This document shows positions 1-9,523 of a stretch of DNA of 64,000 bases, one piece after another. The DNA is from Ruminococcus callidus (GTDB taxonomy: Bacteria > Bacillota > Clostridia > Oscillospirales > Ruminococcaceae): NCBI RefSeq assembly GCF_020709055.1, contig NZ_JAJFCK010000005.1, positions 42,292 to 106,291 of the forward strand, written 5' to 3'. A program made the translations under genes and the position numbers. Numbering within the stretch: the stretch's first letter is position 1; the number at the start of each line of letters is the position of its first letter. The notes under the pieces are model-generated. The model made no database searches, was not told the origin of the DNA, and was given only the letters and a program-made list of their open reading frames with translations.

Positions 1-1
1 C

Positions 2-451
2 GGTGTGACGGAGGCCGGCACAGAGCGCATGGGACTCATCAAGTCCGCCATCGGCATCGGAACGCTGCTGCATGACGGCATTGGCGAAACCATTCGTGTC
101 TCCCTCACAGAGGATCCGGTGCGGGAGATCAAGGCAGCGCAGGACATCCTCAAGTGTATCGGAAAGCGTGGCGGGCCGCAGATCGTGTCCTGTCCCACCT
201 GCGGCAGAACCCGAATTGATCTGGTCAAGACCGCCAAGGAAGTGGAAGCAGCGCTGGAACATGTGGAAAAGGACATCAAGGTCGCTGTCATGGGTTGCGT
301 CGTCAACGGCCCCGGCGAGGCACGGGAAGCCGATATCGGCATTGCCGGCGGGGATGGCTGCGCCGTGCTGTTCCGCAAGGGGACGGTGCTGCGAAAAGTG
401 GCAGAAGAGGAGATCGTGCCGGAGCTGCTGGCAGAAATTGAAAAGCTTTAG
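2..451 (+). CDS. ispG: 4-hydroxy-3-methylbut-2-enyl diphosphate synthase (IspG), C-terminal part
   Basis: Partial gene; the start lies before the window, and 149 C-terminal residues are present. IspG converts the cyclodiphosphate of the methylerythritol phosphate pathway to HMBPP, using a [4Fe-4S] cluster. The cluster ligands are visible: SCPTCGR around residues 60-66 of this fragment and GCVVNGPGE near residue 97, the conserved C-terminal iron-sulfur signature of the family. The fragment opens with GVTEAGT, a conserved IspG stretch. The gene ends 11 bp before polC, so the two are probably co-transcribed, as is common in Clostridia. Confidence 0.96.
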   Translation, partial: GVTEAGTERMGLIKSAIGIGTLLHDGIGETIRVSLTEDPVREIKAAQDILKCIGKRGGPQIVSCPTCGRTRIDLVKTAKEVEAALEHVEKDIKVAVMGCVVNGPGEAREADIGIAGGDGCAVLFRKGTVLRKVAEEEIVPELLAEIEKL

Positions 452-462
452 GAGTTGAAAAA

Positions 463-3400
463 ATGGAGTTGAATTTTGCGGCATTTTTGGAAGAGTATGT
501 GCCGGTGCTGCCGGATTCGCTACAGGACGGTATCTTGCAGCGCATGACATATTCGGAGAATTTGACGAAAATTTCGTTTTATGTGCATTTCCCGCATCTG
601 GTGCTGGCGCAGGATCTGCTGGCATTGGAGCACGAGCTGGAAATTCGGCTGGAGATTCACTCGGTACGGCTGCATCCCCGATTTGCACCGGAGCTTTTCT
701 CGCTGGAGTACTTTGCCGATCTGGTGGTCTTTCTCAAACGGGAGATGACCGTGGTCAACGGCTTTATCAATGATGCTGATGTTTCTATGGACGAGGACAC
801 GCTGCACATTACCCTGCACAACGGCGGATACGACATTCTGGAGAAGTACCATGTGGCGGATTATTTTTCCGGTATGCTGGAACAGATGTTCTCCCGCAGA
901 TTCCACGTGGTGTTTCACGGCGCTGCCAGCGTGACAGAAGAGGAGTTTCAGGCAATCATCGACAAGGCGGAGCAGGCGCTGCCCAAGCACGACGCCCAGT
1001 TCCAGCAGTCCGCAGCCGCTCCCGCTACAGGCGGTGCAGCTGCCAAGGCACCTAAACCTGTGGCGCAGAGTGTTGCCATGAACGAGAGCATCTCCGGCAT
1101 TGTGCCGGACAGTGCTGTCCTCATCAAGGGACGGCAGATTCGGGACGTGCCCATGCCTATTCGGGAGGCAGTGGAGGTGCAGGGTCAGCGTGTCGTAGTG
1201 ATGGGCGATGTCTTTGCCATGGAATCCCGTGAGGTGCGTGGGGAACGCACTGTTATGACGTTCCAAATCACAGACGGCACATACTCCGTACTGATGAAGC
1301 TTTTTGACTCCACCGAAAATCTTTCCAAGCTGCCGCTGGGGGACATCAAAAAGGGCAGCACCCTCCTGGTGCTGGGACGCATCGATTACGACTCATTCGC
1401 CCGGGAGGACGTGCTGAAACCGGACTCCATTGTCATGGTCAAGCGGAAGCGGAAGATGGACAACGCACCGGTAAAGCGTGTGGAGCTGCATTGCCATACC
1501 AATATGTCTCAGATGGATGCTGTCACGCCCTGTGCCAAGCTGGTGGAGCGTGCCCACGAATGGGGGCATCCGGCGATTGCCATCACCGACCACGGTATCG
1601 CACAGGCATTTCCGGATGCGATGAACGCATGGCGTGGGTTCAAGGACAAGGACTTCAAGGTGATCTTCGGCTGCGAGGCATATGTGGTCAACGATCTGGA
1701 TCGCCAGCTTATCATTGACGAGCCGGGGAATCGCACATTGCAGGATGAGATCATCATCTTCGACGTGGAGACCACCGGACTCAGTCCCGCTAACGACCGT
1801 CTGACGGAAATTGGCGCAGTGAAAATGCGGGGAATGCAGGTGGTGGATACCTTCGGCATCATGGTCAATCCGGAGCGCAAAATCCCGGAGAACATCGTGG
1901 AGCTGACCGGCATTACCGATGCCATGGTGCAGGATGCGCCCAAGGAGGAAGAGGCACTCCGGAAGTTCATGGAATTCTGCGGAGAGAATCCGGTACTGGT
2001 GGCGCACAACGCCCGATTCGACACCGCATTTGTCCGCAATGTCTGCCAGCGCCACAACATTGACTTTTCGTTTGCCACATTGGATACCCTGATTTTGTGC
2101 AAGGCGATGCTGCCCAACATGTCCCGCCATAAGCTGGACGGCGTGGCAAAGGCGCTGAAGCTCGGCAAGTTCGATCATCACCGTGCTACAGATGATGCGC
2201 AGATGCTGGCGAAAATCTATAAGGAACTGGTGAGCCGGCTCATCCAGACCAAGAAAGCAGCGCTGCTCTCCGACCTGAACACCAAGACGCAGGAAATCGA
2301 TGTCAAAAAGCTGAAGTCCTATCACCAGATCATTCTGGTGCGGAACAACATCGGACTGAAAAATCTGTACAAGCTCATCTCCTACGGCCACATCGAGTGT
2401 TTCTACCGGAAGCCCCTGATTCCCAAGTCAGTGCTGATGCAGCATCGGGAGGGCTTGATTTTCGGCAGCGCCTGTGAGGCGGGTGAGCTGTTTCGGGCGA
2501 TGGTGGAGGAGAAGTCCCACGAGGAACTGGTGAAGCTGGCGAAGTTCTACGACTATCTGGAGATCCAGCCCGTTGGCAACAACGCCTTCATGATCCGCAA
2601 TGGCACCGCTCCCAATGTGGAGGCACTTCGGGATTATAACCGGCGCATTGTGGCGCTGGGCGACGAGCTGGGGATTCCGGTCTGTGCCACCTGCGACGTG
2701 CACTTCATGGACAAGGAAGATGCCATCTACCGTGAGATCTTGCAGGCAGGGCAGGGATACGACGACGCAAAGTTCCAGCCGCCCCTGTATCTGCGCACCA
2801 CAGAGGAGATGCTGGAGGAGTTCGCCTATCTCGGCGAGGAAAAGGCGTACGAGATCGTGGTCACCAACACCAATGCCGTTGCCGATCAGATTGAGAAAAT
2901 CCAGCCGTTCCCCAACGGCACTTTCACTCCCACCATCGACGGTGCGGAGGAGGATTTGGTGAACATCACCACCACCAAGGCAAAGGAGATCTACGGCGAT
3001 CCTATGCCGGAACTGGTGGAAAAACGCCTGAACCGGGAGCTTTCCTCCATCATCAAGCACGGTTTTTCCGTGCTGTATATCATCGCCCAGAAGCTGGTAT
3101 GGGACAGCGTGGCGCACGGCTATCAGGTCGGCTCCCGTGGTTCCGTCGGTTCGTCCTTTGTGGCATCCATGGCAGGTATCTCCGAGGTAAATCCCCTTGC
3201 GCCCCACTATGTCTGCCCCAAGTGCAAGCACAGCGAATTTATCACAGACGGCAGCGTCGGCTCCGGCTTTGACCTGCCGCCAAAGAACTGTCCGAACTGC
3301 GGGACGGAGATGAACCGGGACGGCCATGACATTCCGTTCGAAACCTTCCTCGGCTTCGACGGCGACAAGGCGCCGGATATCGACCTGAACTTCTCCGGCG

Positions 3401-4803
3401 AGTACCAGTCCTCCGCCCATCGTTACACGGAGGAGCTGTTCGGACGGGACAACGTGTTCAAGGCGGGAACCATCGCCGCCGTTGCCGACAAGACGGCTTA
3501 CGGCTATGTCAAAAAGTATCTGGAAGAGCGGGGCTTGGAGTACAGTCCCACGGAGATCAACCGCCTTGCCATTGGCTGCACCGGCATCAAACGAACCACC
3601 GGTCAGCACCCCGGCGGTATGGTCGTTGTCCCCAGCGACTACGATGTCTATGACTTCACGCCGGTGCAGCATCCGGCGGACGATGCGGAGTCGGACATCC
3701 TGACTACCCACTTCGACTTCCACTCTCTGCACGATACCATCCTGAAACTGGACGAACTGGGACACGTCGTCCCCACCATGTATAAGCACTTGGAGGAGGC
3801 GACCGGACTCTCCATCCACGACATTCCCACCACAGATCCCAAGGTCATTCAAATGTGTACGGATGCCTCGGTGCTGGGCGTTACGCCGGAAGAGATCTAC
3901 TGTAAAACCGGCAGTCTGGGAATTCCGGAAATGGGCACGGGCTTTACCATCCAGATGCTGCTGGATTCCAAGCCCAAGAAGTTCAGCGACTTTTTGCAGG
4001 TTTCCGGTCTGTCCCACGGAACAGATGTATGGCTGGGCAACGCCAAGGATCTCATCGACAACGGCACCTGCACCATTTCTGATGTCATCGGAACCCGTGA
4101 CAGCATCATGACCTATCTGTTGCACAAGGGCGTTGAGCCGAAACAGGCGTTCCAGATCATGGAGGATACCCGTAAGGGCAAAGCGCCCAAGACCTTTACG
4201 CCGGAGCGCATCCAGATGCTGAAGGACCACAATGTTCCGCAGTGGTACATTGACAGCTGTCTGAAAATCAAGTATATGTTCCCAAAAGCGCACGCTGCCG
4301 CCTATGTTACGGCAGCCATTAAGCTGGGCTGGTTCAAGCTGTACTACCCGCTGGCATACTACGCCGTGTATTTCAGTACCCGAGGAGATGACTTCGATGC
4401 GGTGCTGGCATTGCAGGGAAAGGATGCCGTGCGTGCCAAGATCGATGCGCTCAAGGAAAAGGGCAACGAGCGCAGCAAGAAGGAATCCGATCTGCTGGAC
4501 ACCCTGCTGATCGTCAACGAGATGCTCAGCCGCGGCTGCGAATTTCTGCCCATCGACCTCTACAAATCCCACGCCAGCCGCTATCTGGTGCAGGACGGCA
4601 AGGTGCGCATTCCGTTCAGTGCAATCCCCGGCATCGGCGCAGCGGCTGCACAGAATCTCTATGAAACAGCGCAGAAACGGGACTTTATGTCCATCGAGGA
4701 ATTCCAGTCCAAGAGCGGTGCGTCAAAAACAATAATTGAAACGCTGGAGCAGATGAACGCTTTGGGCAATCTGCCGAAATCCAGCCAGATGACACTCTTT
4801 TAA
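463..4803 (+). CDS. polC: DNA polymerase III PolC, Gram-positive replicative polymerase
   Basis: Main replicative polymerase of low-GC Gram-positives, 1446 residues (the family is about 1440). Domain order: N-terminal and OB-fold region (about 1-330), PHP domain starting at H343-x-H345, an inserted DEDDh 3'-5' exonuclease (D434/E436 in FDVETTG), a zinc site (C918, C921, C943, C946), and the palm with PDIDLNF (D972, D974). The last residues, QMTLF, match a beta-clamp binding motif. The ATG follows GGAG with normal spacing. No frameshift is seen. Long open frames on the opposite strand here are composition artefacts. Confidence 0.98.
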   Translation: MELNFAAFLEEYVPVLPDSLQDGILQRMTYSENLTKISFYVHFPHLVLAQDLLALEHELEIRLEIHSVRLHPRFAPELFSLEYFADLVVFLKREMTVVNGFINDADVSMDEDTLHITLHNGGYDILEKYHVADYFSGMLEQMFSRRFHVVFHGAASVTEEEFQAIIDKAEQALPKHDAQFQQSAAAPATGGAAAKAPKPVAQSVAMNESISGIVPDSAVLIKGRQIRDVPMPIREAVEVQGQRVVVMGDVFAMESREVRGERTVMTFQITDGTYSVLMKLFDSTENLSKLPLGDIKKGSTLLVLGRIDYDSFAREDVLKPDSIVMVKRKRKMDNAPVKRVELHCHTNMSQMDAVTPCAKLVERAHEWGHPAIAITDHGIAQAFPDAMNAWRGFKDKDFKVIFGCEAYVVNDLDRQLIIDEPGNRTLQDEIIIFDVETTGLSPANDRLTEIGAVKMRGMQVVDTFGIMVNPERKIPENIVELTGITDAMVQDAPKEEEALRKFMEFCGENPVLVAHNARFDTAFVRNVCQRHNIDFSFATLDTLILCKAMLPNMSRHKLDGVAKALKLGKFDHHRATDDAQMLAKIYKELVSRLIQTKKAALLSDLNTKTQEIDVKKLKSYHQIILVRNNIGLKNLYKLISYGHIECFYRKPLIPKSVLMQHREGLIFGSACEAGELFRAMVEEKSHEELVKLAKFYDYLEIQPVGNNAFMIRNGTAPNVEALRDYNRRIVALGDELGIPVCATCDVHFMDKEDAIYREILQAGQGYDDAKFQPPLYLRTTEEMLEEFAYLGEEKAYEIVVTNTNAVADQIEKIQPFPNGTFTPTIDGAEEDLVNITTTKAKEIYGDPMPELVEKRLNRELSSIIKHGFSVLYIIAQKLVWDSVAHGYQVGSRGSVGSSFVASMAGISEVNPLAPHYVCPKCKHSEFITDGSVGSGFDLPPKNCPNCGTEMNRDGHDIPFETFLGFDGDKAPDIDLNFSGEYQSSAHRYTEELFGRDNVFKAGTIAAVADKTAYGYVKKYLEERGLEYSPTEINRLAIGCTGIKRTTGQHPGGMVVVPSDYDVYDFTPVQHPADDAESDILTTHFDFHSLHDTILKLDELGHVVPTMYKHLEEATGLSIHDIPTTDPKVIQMCTDASVLGVTPEEIYCKTGSLGIPEMGTGFTIQMLLDSKPKKFSDFLQVSGLSHGTDVWLGNAKDLIDNGTCTISDVIGTRDSIMTYLLHKGVEPKQAFQIMEDTRKGKAPKTFTPERIQMLKDHNVPQWYIDSCLKIKYMFPKAHAAAYVTAAIKLGWFKLYYPLAYYAVYFSTRGDDFDAVLALQGKDAVRAKIDALKEKGNERSKKESDLLDTLLIVNEMLSRGCEFLPIDLYKSHASRYLVQDGKVRIPFSAIPGIGAAAAQNLYETAQKRDFMSIEEFQSKSGASKTIIETLEQMNALGNLPKSSQMTLF

Positions 4804-4814
4804 ATCAGAGGGAC

Positions 4815-4843
4815 TTGACATCGATATTATATTGTGCTACTAT
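4815..4843 (+). promoter_or_regulatory. Sigma-A promoter of the histidine operon
   Basis: TTGACA at 4815-4820, 17-bp spacer, TACTAT at 4838-4843 with a TGC extension (4835-4837). It lies between polC and hisZ, 41 bp before the hisZ start codon. The short leader leaves no room for a T-box or an attenuator peptide. Confidence 0.75.
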
Positions 4844-4883
4844 AGTATTATGTTAGCACGGTAAAGTGAATGAGGAGGAACAT

Positions 4884-6074
4884 ATGAAGAAATATAATCT
4901 GATTACCCCGGAGGGAACAAAGGATTTTTTGTTTGAAGAGTGTCTGGTGCGCCGGAAAGTAGAAAACCGGCTGCACGGGATTTTCCGCAGCAAGGGCTAT
5001 TCGGAGCTGATTACCCCCAGTCTGGAATTTTTCGATGTGTTCCAGACGGAGTCCACCCATTACCCGCCGGAGCGTCTGTATAAACTGACGGACAGCAAGG
5101 GCCGTCTGCTGGTGATGCGTCCGGATTCCACCACGCCCATTGCCAGGGTTGTGGCGACCCGTCTGCGGGATGCAGCGCTTCCGCTGCGCCTGTATTATAA
5201 CCAGACGGTATACCGGTTCGAACCGGCGCTGAAGGGCAGAAGCGATGAGATCATGCAGATGGGCATTGAGCTGCTGGGCACATCATCCTATATGGCAGAC
5301 GTGGAGATGGTGACCACCGCTATTGATGTGCTGGCTGCGTGCAGCGACGGCAGCTTTTCGCTGGAACTGGGAGATGCCGGCGTGTTCAAGGAACTGATGC
5401 GGGAACTGAATGCGACACCGGAGGAACGGGAGAACATCCGCTATCTCATCGAAACCAAGAACTATCCGGCGCTGAACGATGTGCTGGATACCATGGGGGA
5501 CAGCAAGATCGCTGCGGCTCTGAAAAAACTGCCGGCGCTGTTCGGCGGAGAAGAGGTTTTCGACAAGGCTTCGCAGCTGTATTCCAGCCAGCGCATTGAC
5601 GAGATTCTCACTGATCTGAAGAAGCTGTATCAGGATATTTCCAAGGTCATCGGAACAGGCCGGCTGACGGTCGATCTGGGTATGGTCAACAATGCGGATT
5701 ATTACACCGGCGTCATCATCAAGGGCTATCTGGAGGGCTATGGCGAAGAGGTGCTTTCCGGCGGACGGTATAACAAGCTTCTGGCAGATTTTGGCTATGA
5801 CATTCCGGCAACCGGCTTCGCAGTCAACGTGGACGCTGTTTCCAACATTGTCCGCCAGAACGGGGAGATTCCGGTACCCTCCGCAGACGCTGTGATCTAT
5901 GCGGAACAGGGATACGAGATGAAAGCGGTTTCCGTGGCAGAGCAGCTCCGGAAAAAGGGCATGGTCGTAGAATACGGCTTCTTTGACCAGCTGGAATTGG
6001 TGCGGGAGTACGCACGGGAACGGAACATCGGAAAAATTGTCATCGTGGATGAAGAAGTTACGGAGGTAGAATAA
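4884..6074 (+). CDS. hisZ: ATP phosphoribosyltransferase regulatory subunit HisZ
   Basis: A paralogue of histidyl-tRNA synthetase that lacks charging activity and is required by the short form of HisG, the first enzyme of histidine synthesis. 396 residues with a class II synthetase-like core: a TPEGTKDFLF start, a motif-2-like stretch with RFEPALKGR, and a GGRYNKLL segment. The start is the ATG at 4884 because GAGGAGG lies just upstream. An in-frame GTG at 4866 would place that site inside the gene. The next gene begins immediately after the stop and is a short HisG, which supports HisZ rather than HisS. Confidence 0.95.
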   Translation: MKKYNLITPEGTKDFLFEECLVRRKVENRLHGIFRSKGYSELITPSLEFFDVFQTESTHYPPERLYKLTDSKGRLLVMRPDSTTPIARVVATRLRDAALPLRLYYNQTVYRFEPALKGRSDEIMQMGIELLGTSSYMADVEMVTTAIDVLAACSDGSFSLELGDAGVFKELMRELNATPEERENIRYLIETKNYPALNDVLDTMGDSKIAAALKKLPALFGGEEVFDKASQLYSSQRIDEILTDLKKLYQDISKVIGTGRLTVDLGMVNNADYYTGVIIKGYLEGYGEEVLSGGRYNKLLADFGYDIPATGFAVNVDAVSNIVRQNGEIPVPSADAVIYAEQGYEMKAVSVAEQLRKKGMVVEYGFFDQLELVREYARERNIGKIVIVDEEVTEVE

Positions 6075-6707
6075 ATGGCAAAACCGCTGAGAATTGCCCT
6101 GACCAAGGGCAGACTGGAAAAGGATACAGTCAGTCTGTTGGAGAAGCTGGGCTATGACTGTACGGCAGTTCGGGAAAAGGGCCGGCGGCTGATTCTGCCG
6201 ATTCCGGATGCCAATCTGGAAGTCGTTCTGGCAAAAGCAAACGATGTTATCACTTACGTGGAGCACGGCGTCTGCGACATGGGCGTTGTGGGAAAAGATA
6301 CCATTATTGAGATGCAGGGCAAGTTCTTTGAACTGGTCGATCTGGGATTCGGACGCTGCAAGTTTGCGCTTGCCACCAAAAAGGGCAGCGACTTCTACAG
6401 CGGATTTGGCGTGAAGTGCATTGCCACCAAGTACCCCAATGTGGCACGCCGTTTCTTTGAGAGCAAGGGCATGGACGTGGACATTGTCAAGATTGAGGGT
6501 TCTGTGGAGCTGGCACCGCTGCTGGGTCTGGCAGACGGCATCGTGGACATCGTGGAAACTGGCGTGACGCTGCGGGAGAACGGTTTGGAGGTCGTGGAGG
6601 ACGTTGTGCCCATCTCCGCACGGCTCATTGCCAATACCGTTAGCCTGAAACTGCGTCAGTCCGAAATCGAAGCTTTGATTCAGAAAATTGAGGAGGCTCT
6701 GTCATGA
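6075..6707 (+). CDS. hisG: ATP phosphoribosyltransferase catalytic subunit HisG, short form
   Basis: Joins ATP and PRPP to make phosphoribosyl-ATP, the committed and feedback-controlled step of histidine synthesis. At 210 residues this is the short form lacking the C-terminal regulatory domain, which fits the adjacent hisZ. KGRLEKDT near the N terminus and the phosphate-binding segment DGIVDIVETGVTL near residues 155-167 are typical. It starts directly after the hisZ stop and overlaps hisD by 4 bp (ATGA), so translation is probably coupled. Confidence 0.97.
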   Translation: MAKPLRIALTKGRLEKDTVSLLEKLGYDCTAVREKGRRLILPIPDANLEVVLAKANDVITYVEHGVCDMGVVGKDTIIEMQGKFFELVDLGFGRCKFALATKKGSDFYSGFGVKCIATKYPNVARRFFESKGMDVDIVKIEGSVELAPLLGLADGIVDIVETGVTLRENGLEVVEDVVPISARLIANTVSLKLRQSEIEALIQKIEEALS

Positions 6708-8008
6708 TTACAATGAAAACCATTAACGCCAGCAATCAGGAGGAACGGGATGCGTTCTTCACCAGTCTGGATCAGCGCACCGGCGAGACCAACCAGCGTG
6801 TCACAGAAACCGTCAGCGAGATCATCCGCACAGTCAAGGCTGGCGGTGACGAGGCGGTCAAGAATTACACGCTGAAATTTGATGGCAGCCTGCCGGAGTA
6901 CTACGAGGTGCCACGGGATGTCATCAATGATGCCTTGACCAATGCGGACGGCGAGTTCGTCAGTGCGATGCTCAACGCCATCGAGAACGTCCGTGACTTC
7001 CATCAGCGTCAGGTGCAGGAGGGCTTCATCAACGCCCTGCCCAACGGTGTGATTCTTGGACAGCGGGTTCGCGGTCTGGAGCGTGTTGGTCTGTACGTGC
7101 CGGGCGGTACGGCAGCTTACCCGTCCAGCGTCATCATGAATGCTGTTCCGGCAAAGATCGCCGGCGTGAAAGAAATCATTATGGTAACACCGCCCTGCAA
7201 AGACGGCACACCCAATCCGGATATTCTGGTGGCTGCCGGACTGTGCGGGGTAGACCGTGTATTCCTCTCCGGCGGTGCGCAGGCAATCGCAGCGCTGGCA
7301 TACGGCACAGAGGAGATCCCGAAGGTGGACAAGATCGTCGGCCCCGGAAACATCTTCGTTGCTACTGCAAAGAAGCTGCTGTACGGTGTTGTGGACATTG
7401 ATATGATCGCAGGCCCCAGCGAAGTAATGGTGCTGGCAGATGAAACTGCTGATCCGAAGTATGTGGCTGCCGACCTGATGTCCCAGGCGGAGCACGACGT
7501 GATGGCATCTGCCATTCTGGTAACCACCTGTCCGGAGCTGGCAGAAAAGGTACAGGCAGAGGTCAACCGTCAGGTGCAGTATCTCTCCAGAAAAGAGATC
7601 ATCGAGAAGTCTATGAATGAGTACGGCGCAGTGCTGCTGTGCAACAGCCGGGAAGAGGCAGCGCAGCTGGCAAACATGGTGGCACCGGAGCATCTGGAAG
7701 TGCTCATGGAGAACCCCATGGAACTGCTGGGCGCACTGGACAATGTTGGCTCGCTGTTCCTGGGCGCATATGCCTCTGAACCGCTGGGCGACTACTATGC
7801 CGGCCCGAACCACGTTCTGCCCACCAGCGGAACGGCACGGTTCTTCTCGCCGCTGGGCGTGCAGAGCTTTACCAAGCGTTCCAGCTATACCTACTATACC
7901 AGAGATGCTCTGCGGGAAGCCAAGGATGACATTGTGCTGATCGCCAATAAGGAGGGGCTGACCGCACACGCCAATGCAATTACAGTGCGGTTTGAGGACG
8001 AGCAGTAA
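6704..8008 (+). CDS. hisD: Histidinol dehydrogenase HisD
   Basis: Zinc enzyme that makes the last two oxidations, histidinol to histidine, with NAD. 434 residues, normal length. Recognisable stretches are GLYVPGGTAAYPS, the VGPGNIFVATAKK nucleotide-binding part, AGPSEVMVLAD, MSQAEHD and VAPEHLEVL with the catalytic Glu-His pair. It overlaps hisG by 4 bp. A second ATG three codons in is possible. Its stop shares one base with the start of the nuclease gene that follows, so that gene is tightly joined to the operon. Confidence 0.97.
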   Translation: MITMKTINASNQEERDAFFTSLDQRTGETNQRVTETVSEIIRTVKAGGDEAVKNYTLKFDGSLPEYYEVPRDVINDALTNADGEFVSAMLNAIENVRDFHQRQVQEGFINALPNGVILGQRVRGLERVGLYVPGGTAAYPSSVIMNAVPAKIAGVKEIIMVTPPCKDGTPNPDILVAAGLCGVDRVFLSGGAQAIAALAYGTEEIPKVDKIVGPGNIFVATAKKLLYGVVDIDMIAGPSEVMVLADETADPKYVAADLMSQAEHDVMASAILVTTCPELAEKVQAEVNRQVQYLSRKEIIEKSMNEYGAVLLCNSREEAAQLANMVAPEHLEVLMENPMELLGALDNVGSLFLGAYASEPLGDYYAGPNHVLPTSGTARFFSPLGVQSFTKRSSYTYYTRDALREAKDDIVLIANKEGLTAHANAITVRFEDEQ

Positions 8009-8919
8009 TGGCAATTCCAAAGTATTTTGAATTTTTTCCTCCCATTATGGAGGTGCTATCTGATGGAAAGATTCATCATTTTAAAGAAGTTCGGGATTAC
8101 TGTGTAAAGTATTATTCATTGACGGATGAAGAGCAGCAGGAGATGCTGCCAAGCGGAAACAGAAGCTATGTGAATGATAGAGTTGGTTGGGCAAAAACTT
8201 ATTTAAAAAAAGCCGGACTCCTTGTTAGTCCAGCACGCTCTAATTATCAGATTACAGAACTCGGAAAAGATGCTATTAAAAAAGGCGTAAACCATATTAC
8301 TGTTGATTTTCTGAAGCAATTTGAGTCTTTTCAGCAATTTTATGGGAGAAAAGAAACGGGGCCATCATCTGAAAAATCAAATGAAGTTTCCGTGGATCTG
8401 GAACAAAATCCGCAGGAACAAATGGAATCTTCCATGAGACAGATAAATGAGGCTCTTGCAGATGACTTGATGCTGGAAATTCTGAAAATGTCTCCTTATG
8501 ATTTTGAAAAACTGGTTGTTCAGCTATTAAAAAACATGGGGTATGGGGAGCCTATTGCAACCAAAAAATCCGGTGATGAGGGCATTGACGGCTTAGTAAA
8601 AGCGGACAAGTTTGGATTTGATACCATTTATGTACAAGCAAAACAGTGGAAACCGGATTCAACTGTAAGCAGACCTGAAATTCAAAAATTCTTGGGTGCA
8701 TTAGCCGGACAGGGTGCATCCAAAGGCTTGTTTATTACAACTGCCAAATATTCCAGCGAGGCAATCCTATTTGCACAACGTCATTTACAGCAGAAAATCA
8801 TTCTTGTAGATGGAGAAATGCTGACACGCTTGATGATTGAATATAACTTAGGCGTTTCTGTTGAGACTACTTACGAAGTAAAACGAATTGATTATGACTT
8901 CTTTCATGAGGAAATTTAA
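8008..8919 (+). CDS. Mrr-type restriction endonuclease embedded in the his operon
   Basis: 303 residues. The N-terminal part (about 1-110) looks like the Mrr winged-helix domain, with a charged linker at about 110-150. The C-terminal part is a PD-(D/E)xK nuclease core: GDEGIDG with D194, then YVQAK with Q210 and K212, followed by FLGALAGQGASKGLFITT. Known Mrr proteins cut methylated foreign DNA; the specificity here cannot be read. ATG at 8008 overlaps the hisD stop (TAATG), and hisB follows after 21 bp. The DNA is visibly AT-richer than its neighbours (23 G/C of 60 at 8041-8100), which suggests acquisition by transfer. No methylase partner is nearby. Confidence 0.85.
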   Translation: MAIPKYFEFFPPIMEVLSDGKIHHFKEVRDYCVKYYSLTDEEQQEMLPSGNRSYVNDRVGWAKTYLKKAGLLVSPARSNYQITELGKDAIKKGVNHITVDFLKQFESFQQFYGRKETGPSSEKSNEVSVDLEQNPQEQMESSMRQINEALADDLMLEILKMSPYDFEKLVVQLLKNMGYGEPIATKKSGDEGIDGLVKADKFGFDTIYVQAKQWKPDSTVSRPEIQKFLGALAGQGASKGLFITTAKYSSEAILFAQRHLQQKIILVDGEMLTRLMIEYNLGVSVETTYEVKRIDYDFFHEEI

Positions 8920-8940
8920 TCACCACAAGGAGGAATCCAT

Positions 8941-9522
8941 ATGCGGCAAGCACAACTTGCACGAAAGACCAAAGAGACAGACATAAAAATCGCCGTAAAA
9001 CTGGACAACATGGGAACCGCCAACATCGATACCGGCATCGGCTTTTTTGACCATATGCTGACAGCACTGTCTGTTCACAGCGGCATCAGCATGAACATTG
9101 CCGTCAAGGGTGACCTCTATGTGGACGGTCACCATACGGTCGAGGACACCGGAATTGTTCTGGGTAAGGCGCTGGGGGAGGCGCTGGGGGACAAGTCCGG
9201 CATCACCCGCTACGGCAGCGCCTTCATTCCCATGGACGAAGCGCTGGCGTTTTGCAGCCTGGATATCAGCAACCGCCCGTTTCTGGTATTTCAGGGGACG
9301 TTCACCAATGCCATGATCGGACAGTATGATGCCTGCCTGACGGAAGAATTTTTCCGTGCCTTTGCATTCAATGCCGGAATTACCCTCCATGTCAATATGA
9401 TGTACGGCGTGAACGACCACCACAAATGCGAAGCCGCATTCAAAGCCGTGGCGCACGCACTGAAAACCGCCGTGACGCCGCTGGAAGCCGGCAAAACCTT
9501 ATCCACGAAAGGAGTGCTGTAA
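8941..9522 (+). CDS. hisB: Imidazoleglycerol-phosphate dehydratase HisB
   Basis: Dehydrates imidazoleglycerol phosphate to imidazoleacetol phosphate using manganese. 193 residues, monofunctional form without the HisB phosphatase domain. Metal-binding repeats are visible: FFDHMLTALSVHSG, DGHHTVEDTGIVLG, and the later NDHHKCEAAFKA. The ATG is preceded by AAGGAGG at good spacing, so hisB has its own strong ribosome-binding site after the inserted nuclease gene. hisH begins one base after its stop. Confidence 0.97.
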   Translation: MRQAQLARKTKETDIKIAVKLDNMGTANIDTGIGFFDHMLTALSVHSGISMNIAVKGDLYVDGHHTVEDTGIVLGKALGEALGDKSGITRYGSAFIPMDEALAFCSLDISNRPFLVFQGTFTNAMIGQYDACLTEEFFRAFAFNAGITLHVNMMYGVNDHHKCEAAFKAVAHALKTAVTPLEAGKTLSTKGVL

Positions 9523-9523
9523 G

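Noticed and set aside
2428..4572. 714-codon open frame on the minus strand across polC
   Set aside because: Lies fully opposite a real, conserved gene; it arises from the codon bias of polC and has no recognisable domain. The same holds for long opposite-strand frames across ligA, uvrB, uvrA and others.
4844..4883. Possible T-box or his attenuator before hisZ
   Set aside because: The leader is too short and has no run of His codons or T-box motif.
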